A DNA stretch of 64,000 bases from Thermohalobaculum sp039816045 (GTDB lineage Bacteria > Pseudomonadota > Alphaproteobacteria > Rhodobacterales > Rhodobacteraceae), in NCBI GenBank assembly GCA_039816045.1, contig JBCBYB010000010.1, positions 1 to 64,000 of the forward strand, given 5' to 3'. Shown piece by piece: positions 51,558 through 61,300 of this stretch; positions within the stretch are counted from its first letter, which is position 1, and every line of letters starts with the position of its first letter. The notes under the pieces are model-generated. The model did not search any database. It was not told the origin of the DNA and was given only the letters and a program-made list of their open reading frames with translations. A program made the translations under genes and the position numbers.

Positions 51558-54500
51558 CTAGAAGTCCTTGCGCCAGTTGACGCCGACCGAGGCACTGCCG
51601 TTCTGGTCCACCTCGCTGTCGACCGTGATGTCCTCGAACACCTCGACCTCCACGAAGACGCTGCTCGAGGCGCCGTCGACCGATTGTTTTGCGCCCACGA
51701 AAACATCGTCGGCCACGTTCTTGCCCACCGTCACGGTGGCGGTGTCGCCCTCGGGGTCGATGGAGAGCTGGTCGAGCCCCACGGCGCCGCGCACGCTGTC
51801 GACCGCGCCGCCGGAGCCGTCCATCAGCGTCGCGATGCCAGAGGCGAGCCGGATCGCCTGGCTGGTGGTGAGCGACTGCGAGGGTTTGCCGAACAGCAGC
51901 CGTGGCAGCACCTCGTCTTCTGGCAGCGCCGGACGGGAGTAGAAACTGATCTCCGGGTCGCTGCCCGTGCCGCTGACCGCGATGCCGCCGCTGATCCCAT
52001 TCTCGTCCGCTTCGAACTTCACGTCGAGGCGCGGGTCGACCTCCTTGCCCCCGGTGAAGGTGATCTTTCCGGTATCGAGGTCGAACACCGTTCCGATCAA
52101 GTTCAGCCGGCCGCGGACCTTTTCGATGGCTCCGGTGATCCGCGGTTTGGCGGCCGTACCGGTCACGTCCATTCCGATCTTCCATTCGCTATCCATGCCC
52201 CGGCCTCGGACGAACACGTCACGTGCAGCCCGGATGGCGATGTCGAGCCCGATCGCGTTGCCCGCAGCTTCCTCCGGCGGCTCGACCGGGACGCCCTTTA
52301 TGCGGACATCGCCAAGGGTGATCACTGACGGCGGTGCTGCATTCACCAGCCGGATCTCGGCGCGGTCGATGGTCACGCTGCCTTCGATGTCGGGACCGGC
52401 CAGCGGTCCTTCGCCGCGGATATCGAGTGTGATCGCGGCGGTCGCATCGTCGCGGCGGACGAGCACGGCGCTGTTGCTCTTGAGCGACGCTGCAACTCGC
52501 TCCGGATCGACGGCAACCTCCGCGGTCAGCCGCCCTTCGCCTGCATCGCGGGCCTCGGCGGTGAGCTCCAGGGTGTCGAGCCCCCGGATCGCCGAGCGCA
52601 GCGTCAGGTCCGTCAGGATGGTGCCGATGTCGAGGTTCTCATAGCGGCCTTCGGTGAGGCCGAGGGACCCTTCGATGGCCGGTGCTGCAATCGTGCCGCC
52701 GATCCCGAGGTCCATATCGAGCCGCCCGTCCAAGACATGGCCAGGGGCCGGGACAAGCGCCCAGAGCTCGCCGACATCGCCGAGCCAGCGGATGCGTCCC
52801 TCGATCGGGTCGCGTTCCATCAACTGCGGCGCGGGTCCGCCGGAGGCGCGCACCGGCAGGGCAGCGGTGACACGCACCGGGTCGCCGAAGGGGCCCGCAA
52901 GCGCCGCATCGAGCGCCGCGCGGCGGCCGTCCCATGTGCCGTCTATCGTCAGGTCGAGCGCGCCGATGTCGGCAATCGCCTCGGCGAAGCGGAGGCCCCG
53001 CGTGGCGATGTCCGCGGTTCCGCGGGCGCGCCCGGGCCTGCTGTCGAGCGACACTGTTGCGTCGAGCGATCCGGCGCTCAGCGGCGCGTCTGCAAGCTCA
53101 GCCAAGGTCCCGAGATCGCCGAGGCTGAGCGTAAGGTCCGCCTCCGCGCCCGAGGGGTGTAGCGCCGCATCGCCCGTGATCCCGCCGCTCGGCAGGGCCA
53201 TATCGAGGCCGCGGAGCCGGATCGTGTCCCCGGCCGTGATGGTCAGCGGAGAGCGCAACCGGGCCTCCGCCGTGTCGTATTTCGCCACCAGCGCGTTCAC
53301 CCGGGCGACTGGCGTCTCGGCTGCGGCATCAACCCGTGCCTCTGCGGAGAGCGAGACCGGTTTGCCAGCGGCCTCGCCTTCGGTGGAGAGCGTGATCCCG
53401 AGCGCCGACAGCACCCCGTCGATGCGGGTGGCGAGCCCAGAGAGCGTAGCGCTGCCCGCTGCAATCGTGCCGGTGTCGAGGCGGGCAGTTATCCGGGGGT
53501 CCTCGGCCAGTGCGTTTGGCAGGCGTGCGTCGGCCCGGATGCCCTCAACGCTCGCATCGCCCGCCGCGATCCGACCCGTGGCGATCTTTGCCTCGACCGC
53601 GGGCGCTGTGCCCAGAGGGCCGGTCACCGTCGCGTCGGCCTTTACGCTCCCGATCTGTGCATCGCCGGCCCGCACCGCGCCAGTCGAGAGGGCCGCTGTG
53701 AGGAGGCCATCCGTGGCCTCGTCCGTCAGGGTTGCATCCAGCGCCAGCGAGGCGACCGCCACGCCAGCCGCCTCGACGCTCCCGGCACGGAGTGTCGCAG
53801 AGCCGGTGGGAAGCGCGGCCAAGGCGTCCTCGATGCGCGCCTTGAGATCGGCTGTAGCCACGCGGGCGCCGAACCCCTCCACCCCGGTCACCGTTGCGGT
53901 CAGATCTCCCGAGGGTGACCCCGTCAGGTCGCGCCCCGAAACCGCGGCAGTGACCTGCTGAACGGTGGCGTCTTGGTAGGTGGCATCGATGGCGGTCAGC
54001 TCTGCCGCAAGCCGCGGTTCGCCACGCGCATCTTCGACCGACCCGATCAGCGTGAGGCGTTGGAGCGCTGCCTCGAACCCCTCAAAACCCGAGCCTGCCA
54101 GGTCGAAGCCGACGCGCTGCGTCTCACCGACGGGGGCGAGCGTGACCCGGCCGGAAACCGCCCCGGCGATCGGTTGATCCAGCGCTTCGGCCAGTGGCGC
54201 GAGGTTCGGCGCCTCCAATGAAATGCCACCATCCGCGAGTTCGGTGTCGAGCCAGTAGGTGACCGCCCCATCGAGCGAGAGCCCCAGCGCGTCGGCCGAG
54301 AGACGGGGAACATCGAGCCGCTCTCCAGCCAACGCAAAGTCCACATCGGCCGCAAGGGCGCCAAAGCGGGAGCCGTCGCCACGCAGGCGCGCCCCACCCC
54401 GGATGGTCTCGCTTGCGATCACGTCATGGGTGATGGCGAGCCGGCCATAGGTCTCGTCCTCGAACGCTAGGTCCTCGAAGGCGGCCTCGCCGGTCAGCCG

Positions 54501-56045
54501 GACCGCATCGAAAGGTCCCTCGACCCTCCCGGAGACCGTGAGGCGCCCGGCGGCATTGGCGTCATAGGCGCTGGCAAGAGGGGCAAGATCCGGTGTCGTC
54601 AGGCCGTAGTTGAGGGCGGCACTGGAAGCGGCTAGATCAACCGTCCCCGAGGCTTCGACCATCAGCGGCCGAGACCGGAACGCAAGCCCTTCCAGCGTCA
54701 AGCGGTCTGCGTCATAGACCCCGCGCGCCGCCAGATCGGCGTCTCCGAGGAGATCCGGCCCCAGCCGGTCAAGGCGGACCGCCTGCGCACCGCCATCCAC
54801 GCCGAAATCGATCCGGCTGCCGGCGATACGCACCTCGGTCGCAAGTTGTGCGCCGCCGATATCGGCGGGGTCCGTGGTGAGACCGGAGAGCTGTGCCTCC
54901 CCCCGGGCGGTGAGATCGTCGAGCGCGCCAGTGACCCGCCCGTCGAAGCCGAAGCCATCGAAGGCCACCCCGTCCGCAAGGGTCGAGAGCGCTGCCTGAC
55001 CGTCGAGATTCACGTCGAGATCGACGAGCCCTCCGGCGCGGGTGTAAGAGCCAGTCGCCTCAAGCGTCAGGGCCGGCGAGGCGAGGCGCGCTTCGCGGAT
55101 CGCCACGACCCCGTCCGCCTCCTCCACATCGATGTCGAGCCGGGCCTCTTGCCCAAGGAGCGCCGCCATATCGGTCGGCAGCTGGGGACCCGGGCGGGCG
55201 CGGAAGCGGGCCTGGATGGCCAGCGGCCCTTCGATGTCGATCCGTGCGCGGCCATTGGCCTCCAGCACCTGCTCGGCGACCAGCGCGAAGTCCAGGCCCC
55301 AGTCGGTCAGCGGCCCGTCCGCGGCCAGATCGAGGCTGCTGGCGGAGCTGTCCGGAAGCCCCGCGAGCGCGGCCACAAGGCCACCGGGCGCCTCGAGGGC
55401 GGTGACGTTCGCCCGCAGCGTTCCCGCCGCAAAGTCGCGCAAGTAATCGAGCCGGATCTCACCCACCACCGCATCGGTGCGCGTGAGGGTCAGCCGGACG
55501 GATTGCTCGTCCCCCTCGTCCCGCACCGCACCGGTGGCGTCGAACTCGAGGGACTGCGGGGCGATGACACCCTCGGCGATAAGGACCCGTTCGAGAGCCA
55601 CTTCGTCGATCCGGGTCGGCAAGGGTGAGCGCGGCCAGTCGAAGGGCTCGCCGTCATCCGCGGCGATGTCGGCGTCCTCTTTCACCTCGACCGAGCCGAC
55701 GGGTTGGCGGATAACCTCGACCCCCGCGGCGGTCAGACTGTTGATCTCCAACTCACCCGCAAGGATCCGCTGTGCGTTCCACTGCAGGCCCATGCGTTCC
55801 GCGGTGAACCAGACGCCCTCACGGTCGGAGATTTGCACGCCCACAAGATCCGTCACGCCGTCGCCCGGGCTCTCCACCGCCTCGGCGCTGATGGCAAAGT
55901 CCTCGGAGCTGATCTGCTCCAACGCGAATTGGATCAGCGAGTTCTTGATGCCGAAGATGTCAAAACCGCGCGCAGGCCCCGCCAGAAGCAGGGGAACCAG
56001 GAGAACCAGACCGAGGAGGCCCAGAGAAAGCCGCGCATGTCGCAT
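51558..56045 (-). CDS. tamB: translocation and assembly module protein TamB
   Basis: 1495 residues. TamB spans the periplasm as a beta-taco, anchored in the inner membrane, and works with TamA in outer-membrane protein insertion or lipid transport. Seen: an N-terminal signal anchor (about residues 6–27), an AsmA-like beginning (DIFGIKNSLIQFALEQ), more than a thousand residues of repetitive beta strands rich in Gly, Ala, Asp and Leu, and the C-terminal DUF490 domain (about 1150–1495) with GKPSQSLTTSQAIRLASG and a final phenylalanine (VNWRKDF) for barrel docking. Starts on the tamA stop (one-base overlap). Two large reverse frames within it are shadows. Confidence 0.93.
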   Translation of the reverse strand: MRHARLSLGLLGLVLLVPLLLAGPARGFDIFGIKNSLIQFALEQISSEDFAISAEAVESPGDGVTDLVGVQISDREGVWFTAERMGLQWNAQRILAGELEINSLTAAGVEVIRQPVGSVEVKEDADIAADDGEPFDWPRSPLPTRIDEVALERVLIAEGVIAPQSLEFDATGAVRDEGDEQSVRLTLTRTDAVVGEIRLDYLRDFAAGTLRANVTALEAPGGLVAALAGLPDSSASSLDLAADGPLTDWGLDFALVAEQVLEANGRARIDIEGPLAIQARFRARPGPQLPTDMAALLGQEARLDIDVEEADGVVAIREARLASPALTLEATGSYTRAGGLVDLDVNLDGQAALSTLADGVAFDGFGFDGRVTGALDDLTARGEAQLSGLTTDPADIGGAQLATEVRIAGSRIDFGVDGGAQAVRLDRLGPDLLGDADLAARGVYDADRLTLEGLAFRSRPLMVEASGTVDLAASSAALNYGLTTPDLAPLASAYDANAAGRLTVSGRVEGPFDAVRLTGEAAFEDLAFEDETYGRLAITHDVIASETIRGGARLRGDGSRFGALAADVDFALAGERLDVPRLSADALGLSLDGAVTYWLDTELADGGISLEAPNLAPLAEALDQPIAGAVSGRVTLAPVGETQRVGFDLAGSGFEGFEAALQRLTLIGSVEDARGEPRLAAELTAIDATYQDATVQQVTAAVSGRDLTGSPSGDLTATVTGVEGFGARVATADLKARIEDALAALPTGSATLRAGSVEAAGVAVASLALDATLTDEATDGLLTAALSTGAVRAGDAQIGSVKADATVTGPLGTAPAVEAKIATGRIAAGDASVEGIRADARLPNALAEDPRITARLDTGTIAAGSATLSGLATRIDGVLSALGITLSTEGEAAGKPVSLSAEARVDAAAETPVARVNALVAKYDTAEARLRSPLTITAGDTIRLRGLDMALPSGGITGDAALHPSGAEADLTLSLGDLGTLAELADAPLSAGSLDATVSLDSRPGRARGTADIATRGLRFAEAIADIGALDLTIDGTWDGRRAALDAALAGPFGDPVRVTAALPVRASGGPAPQLMERDPIEGRIRWLGDVGELWALVPAPGHVLDGRLDMDLGIGGTIAAPAIEGSLGLTEGRYENLDIGTILTDLTLRSAIRGLDTLELTAEARDAGEGRLTAEVAVDPERVAASLKSNSAVLVRRDDATAAITLDIRGEGPLAGPDIEGSVTIDRAEIRLVNAAPPSVITLGDVRIKGVPVEPPEEAAGNAIGLDIAIRAARDVFVRGRGMDSEWKIGMDVTGTAAKPRITGAIEKVRGRLNLIGTVFDLDTGKITFTGGKEVDPRLDVKFEADENGISGGIAVSGTGSDPEISFYSRPALPEDEVLPRLLFGKPSQSLTTSQAIRLASGIATLMDGSGGAVDSVRGAVGLDQLSIDPEGDTATVTVGKNVADDVFVGAKQSVDGASSSVFVEVEVFEDITVDSEVDQNGSASVGVNWRKDF

Positions 56046-57946
56046 CAGAATGCCTGTCCGATCGAGATATAGGCCTGAAAAGTGTCGTCCACGTCTCGTG
56101 CATTCAGCGGGAAAGCAACGTCGAAGCGAAGCGGACCGATGGGGGAAAAGTAGCGGAAGCCAAGGCCAGCGGCCACCTGAACGCCGGCGGAGAGGTCGAT
56201 GAGCGCATCATCCGAAACCACGCCCGCCTCGGTGAAGATCGCAACGCCGAGATCTCCGAAGACCCGAGCGCGCAGCTCGATGCCGGCCTCCGCCACCGAG
56301 AGCCCGCCTTCCGGGTCGTTGTCCGCATCAATCGGGCCAATGAAATCCTCTTGGTAGCCGCGCACAGATCCTCCGCCGCCCGAAAAGAACCGCCGGGTGG
56401 CAGGCACGAGGTCATTGTCCGCCGCGACTATGCTCCCGATCCGCCCGCGCTCGGCCAGAACGAAGCGGCGATCGCCGAGGAGGTCCTGGTATGCCGATCC
56501 GCGCGCCTCCAGCTTGGTGAAAAAGGTGCTCTCGCTGTCGAACAAACCGGCGAACGGGGTGATGGAAAACCGCGCCCTCTGCCCGCGGGTCGCGTCCAGC
56601 GTGTCGTCTGTGCTGTCGTAGAGAGCAAAGACCGGCAGGCCGGCGAGGTACACTTCCTCGTCCCCGTCGCCCTCGTCGAGCAGACTGGCCTCCAGCAACC
56701 CGCCGGCGCCGATGATCCAATGCGCCCCGACCTCACGCTGGAGCCCGACCGTGAGGGTGCCGCCGATCTCGTCGAAGGCGTCGTCCTCGATATGGCGCAG
56801 TTCCAGCCCTGCGGTGAAATCCTGCCCGTCACGGAGGAACTGCGGCTCGAGATAGGTGAAGCCGAGGATCTGCTCTTCGAGCCCTGCCTCCAGGGTCACA
56901 CCGAAGGTTTCGTTGGCGCCGAAGAGATTGCGGTGCTCGAAGCTGCCGCGCACCGCAGGGCCGTCATCGGTGCTGTAGCGGGTACCCAGGGTCACCGTGC
57001 GGAAGGGCGCCTCGTCGAGAGTGACGAGGATCGGGACGCTGTCGCTCTCGGGCGGGTCATCGGGGGGCGAGACGGATGCCCCGGAGAACAACCCCGTGCC
57101 GAAAAGCTCTGTCTGATAGGCCTTGAGCGCGTCGACATCGAACACGGCGCCGGGCTCCCATGGCACATAGGTTCGGAGGTAGGCCTCCTCGACAGAGGGG
57201 TTGCCAGTGAAGGCGATGTCGCCAAAGCGGTAGAACGGCCCCGTCGCGATGATGCTTTCGACCTCCAGCGTCGCGGCTTCGAGATCGGCGACGGCATCGC
57301 GGCTCCGGAATGTGGCATAGGGTCGGCCGTTGCGACGCAGCTCCGCGACGGCGCCTTGCTCGGCGGCGACTATGCCTGCTGCGGCCGCCGCGTCGCCGAC
57401 GGGCGAGCCAAGGGCTGCCGCCTCCAGCGGATCGGGGGCGGCCCCGCCGCTGTCGATCAGGATCAGTCGGTGGCTTGTCAGCGTAAAGGCCCGGCCAGGG
57501 TTGACAGTAAACGTCGCGATGGCGCGGGTCTCTGGTTCCTCAAGCTCTTCGGCCTCCGCACCCTCAGCGCGGGTGCCCTCGTCCTCTTCGGGCGGAAGCT
57601 CCTCAACTGCGACGTCAAAGCTCGCCTCATAGTACCCCCGCGAGCGCATGATCTTCTGCGCTGTCGCAACGTCGCCTTCGCCCCTGCGGCGCAGGAAGGC
57701 CAAGCTCTGCGCACCCTTCTCTTGTTGCCGGCTGAGCGCGAGGGACTGTTCCAGAAGGCTCAGGATCTCCTCGTCCGGTGCGCCCTCTATCGTCAGCTCA
57801 TAGGAGACTGCCGTATCCGGTTCGACGAACAGCGGAAGGTCTTCGTCGCCGTTCGAGCACGCGGCCAACACAAGCACGGCCGTTGCCGAGGCACAGCGTG
57901 CCCAGCACAGCATGCACCACCGCCTCCGCGCCCACCAACGCGTCAT
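56045..57946 (-). CDS. tamA: outer-membrane assembly factor TamA, with a lipoprotein-like signal
   Basis: 633 residues, a BamA-superfamily 16-strand barrel with three POTRA domains. Seen: POTRA-like units (about residues 45–320) with VNPGRAFTLTSHRL and the NPSVEEAYLRTYVPWEPGAVFD POTRA-3 region, then the barrel (about 330–633) with the lid motif SVRGY (FSGGGGSVRGYQED) and a terminal phenylalanine (ISIGQAF). Odd: the N-terminus (ATG 57946, or ATG 57913) ends in LVLAAC-SNGDED, a good lipobox with Cys30, whereas TamA is normally a non-lipidated barrel. The signal could still be cut by SPase I, but the lipobox is unusual. Operon with tamB. Confidence 0.88.
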   Translation of the reverse strand: MTRWWARRRWCMLCWARCASATAVLVLAACSNGDEDLPLFVEPDTAVSYELTIEGAPDEEILSLLEQSLALSRQQEKGAQSLAFLRRRGEGDVATAQKIMRSRGYYEASFDVAVEELPPEEDEGTRAEGAEAEELEEPETRAIATFTVNPGRAFTLTSHRLILIDSGGAAPDPLEAAALGSPVGDAAAAAGIVAAEQGAVAELRRNGRPYATFRSRDAVADLEAATLEVESIIATGPFYRFGDIAFTGNPSVEEAYLRTYVPWEPGAVFDVDALKAYQTELFGTGLFSGASVSPPDDPPESDSVPILVTLDEAPFRTVTLGTRYSTDDGPAVRGSFEHRNLFGANETFGVTLEAGLEEQILGFTYLEPQFLRDGQDFTAGLELRHIEDDAFDEIGGTLTVGLQREVGAHWIIGAGGLLEASLLDEGDGDEEVYLAGLPVFALYDSTDDTLDATRGQRARFSITPFAGLFDSESTFFTKLEARGSAYQDLLGDRRFVLAERGRIGSIVAADNDLVPATRRFFSGGGGSVRGYQEDFIGPIDADNDPEGGLSVAEAGIELRARVFGDLGVAIFTEAGVVSDDALIDLSAGVQVAAGLGFRYFSPIGPLRFDVAFPLNARDVDDTFQAYISIGQAF

Positions 57947-58306
57947 GCCAAGGGTTCCCGCCTCATGGAAATGTGGTCGCGCGGAGCGGTGTGCGAGTCA
58001 ACCCCAGGGCCCAAGAGGGGACGGGCGCCGTCTTGTCTCTTTGTCTAGGAACATGAAATCACTTCATAAATCCTGTCGCAAAATCTCCATAAAATCGTTT
58101 CTGAAGTGAGATAGTTCTTCCATAGCCGTGCGGGGCGCATTGTGCTGATGAGGCGACAGATAGGTATATTTGTCTACTGATCGAACAGGGTGCACCAAGC
58201 TGGGGCGCGACAAACGGTACCGCGCAAGCCCGACGGGGCGACCCGGAACGCTAACAGCGGTCGGCCACCCCGGCTACCGTACGGTAAATCAAGGGACAGA
58301 AACGAG
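57947..58306. other. divergent intergenic region, A+T-rich, tamA and the nucleotidase gene
   Basis: 360 bp without a gene. Bases 58045–58180 are strikingly A+T-rich for this genome. Seen: the inverted repeat TCACTTCA (58059–58066) and TGAAGTGA (58102–58109), 35 bases apart; between them CTGTCGC-AAAA-TCTCCAT (58073–58090), which loosely resembles two 7-bp Pho-box units with a 4-bp spacer; and a -10-like TATATT at 58165. Both promoters should be here. The reading frame to the left of 58307 shows no protein likeness. Confidence 0.5.
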
Positions 58307-61300
58307 ATGTTCACGCTTCAAATCTTGCACGCTTCGGACCTCGAGGGCGGGGTCGACGCGATTGCAAACGCCCCGAATTTCGCCGCCGTCGTCGACGCGC
58401 TCGAAGCCGATGCAGAGACCAACGGGTTCGGCTCGGTGCTGCTCTCGGCCGGTGACAACTACATTCCGGGTCCGTTCTTCAACGCGTCCCAGTTTATCGG
58501 CGATCAGGTGTTCACCGACACCTACAATGCGCTGTTTGCCGACGAGCTTGGTGACGAGCAGCTGTCCCGCGTCGGCGATGGCCGTGGCTACGCCGACATC
58601 GCGATCATGAACATCATCGGGTTTGACGCGTCGGCCGTGGGCAACCACGAGTTCGACAGCGGCCCCGACACCTTCGAGAGCATCATCGAGGAAGCGCTGG
58701 ACGACAACACCGTCGACGGCAGCTTTGGTGAGAGCCTCGCAGACATCGAGCATTTCGGCGCTCAGTTCCCCTATCTCTCGGCCAACCTCGACTTCTCGGA
58801 GAGCTCGGACCTCGGCAATCTCTTCACCGACGAGATCCTGCCCTCGACCGACTACCAGACCCCGCCGGACAGCCTCCTCTCGGGCGGTGGCGCGAACCCC
58901 TTCAAGCTGGCCGCTTCGACCATCGTCGAAACCGATGGCGAGCAGATCGGTGTGATTGGCGCCACGACACAGCGGGTCGAGTCGATCTCTTCCACTGGCG
59001 CGGTTACCGATGTGACCGGTGGCGAGGACGACATGGAGGCGCTGGCCGCCGTGCTGCAGCCGGAGGTCGACCGCCTGATCGCCGAGGGTCTGAACAAGGT
59101 GATCCTGGTCAGCCACCTCCAGGACATCAACCTCGAGACCGAGCTGGCCGGTCTGCTCTCCGGCGTCGACGTCATCATCGCGGGCGGATCGGACACGCGC
59201 CTGGCTGACGACGATGATCGTCTGCGTGAGGGCGACGAGGCCGACGACACCTATCCGGTGCTCTCGACGGATGCCGACGGCAACCCGATCGCGATCGTCT
59301 CGACCGATGGCGAGTACTCCTATGTGGGCCGCCTCGTCATCGACTTCGACGAGAACGGCAACATCGTCCCGGACAGCATCGACAGCACGCAGTCCGGCGC
59401 TTTCGCGACCGACGATCAGGGTGTGGTCGACGTGACCGGTGCCGCGACCGCCGAGGACGCGATTGCCGCCTCCGAGAGCGCCTCTCTGGTGCAGACGCTG
59501 ACCGACGCCGTGGCGACCGAGGTCAACGAGAGCGACGGCACCGTGTTCGGCGAGAGCGAGGTGTTCCTCGACGGCCGCCGCGAGTCCGTCCGCACCCAGG
59601 AGACCAATTTCGGCAACCTCACGGCGGATGCAAACCTTGCCGCGGCCCAGTCGGTCGACCCGGACGTGGTCGTCTCGCTGAAAAACGGCGGCGGCATCCG
59701 CGCACAGATCGGCGAGATCGACGGTGAGACCGGCGAGCTTCTGCCGCCCCAGGCGAACCCGGCTTCGGGCAAACTCGAGGGCCAGGTCTCCGAGCTCGAC
59801 ATCCAGAACGCCCTGCGCTTCGACAACGGCCTAGTGGTGGTCGATCTGTCCGCTGCGGACCTGAAGATCATCCTCGAGCACGCGGTTGCCTCCAGCGGCC
59901 CTGGCTCGACCCCGGGTCAGTTCCCGCAGGTCGGTGGCGTGCTGTTCTCGTTCGATCCTGAGGGCACCGCACAGGAGCTGGACGATGATGGAAACGTCAC
60001 GACCCCCGGCACCCGTATCCAGTCCATTGCGCTGATCGATGGCGACGGCAACCCGACCGAGGTGATCGTCGAAGACGGTGCCGTGGTCGACGGAGCGCCG
60101 GAGAGCATCAAGGTGGTCACGCTCGACTTCCTGGCCGGCGACGAAGGCGATCTGACGGGTGGTGACGGCTACCCCTACCGCGCCCTGTCGCCGACGGTGG
60201 TCGATCTCGGGATGGGCGAGCAGGCGGCTCTCCAGGACTTCCTGAGCGAGAACCACCCGATCGACGGTGGCACGCCGTTCACCACCGCCGAGGTGGATGC
60301 TGCCCTCGACAGCCGCATCCAGGACCTCTCGGTGCGCAGCGACAGCGTGGACGCCCCGGCGGCCCGCGATGAGCTGACGGCAACGATCAACACCGTCTTC
60401 CAGGGCGACAGCGATCCCGAGGACGAGGACAGCCCCGAAGGTGCGTCCGAAGTCGTCGATGCCGATGGCGGTTTCCTCTATGTCACCAACGGCAACCTCG
60501 ACCGCATCGACATCTTCGCGCTCGACGGCACCGAGGCGCTGCGCTTTATCGACCTCACCACGCTGCCCGGCTATGATGGCGTGCAGTCGGTGGCGGCCGG
60601 CGGCGGGCTGATCGTGGCGGTTGTGGACGTCGAGCCCACCGATGGCGTGCCGAACAACGGCATCGCCGCGCTGTACGACGCCGAAACCCTCGAGCTGATC
60701 ACCACCGTCGAGACCGGCAACCTGCCGGACAGCGTCAGCATCTCGCCGGACGGCACCATCATTGCCATCGCGAACGAGGGTGAGTTCAACTCCGAGAGCG
60801 ATCTGACCACCGACGCCGCTGGCACGGTCACGCTGATCGACGTTGAGGATCTCGACAACATCGACAGCGTCGAGATCGGCTTCGATGGCGTCGATACGAG
60901 CGCTCTGCGCACCCTGCCGGGTGTGGACGCGGCCCTCGACATCGAGCCCGAGTTCACCACGATTACGGCGGACAACTCGACCCTCTTCGTCTCGCTGCAG
61001 GAGAACAACGGCATCGCCCAGTTCGACCTGACGCCGGACACCGGGCCGGTGCTCGTCGGGGTGATCGATGCTGGCACCGTGGACCACTCGGTCGAAGGCT
61101 TCGGCATCGACAGCACCGATGACGAGGTGATCGACATCGAGACCCGCGATGTCCTCGGCCTGCGGATGCCCGATGCGATCACAACGGCGGAGATCGGCGG
61201 CTCGCTCTACATCCTCGGCGCGAACGAGGGTGACGGGCGTGGCGACGGCTTCGACGACGACGGCAACGTGGTCCCGAACGGCGATGAAGCCCGGGTCGGC

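Noticed and set aside
56351..58048. 565-residue forward frame across tamA
   Set aside because: Shadow of tamA; composition and lack of motifs are typical of antisense frames in GC-rich genomes.
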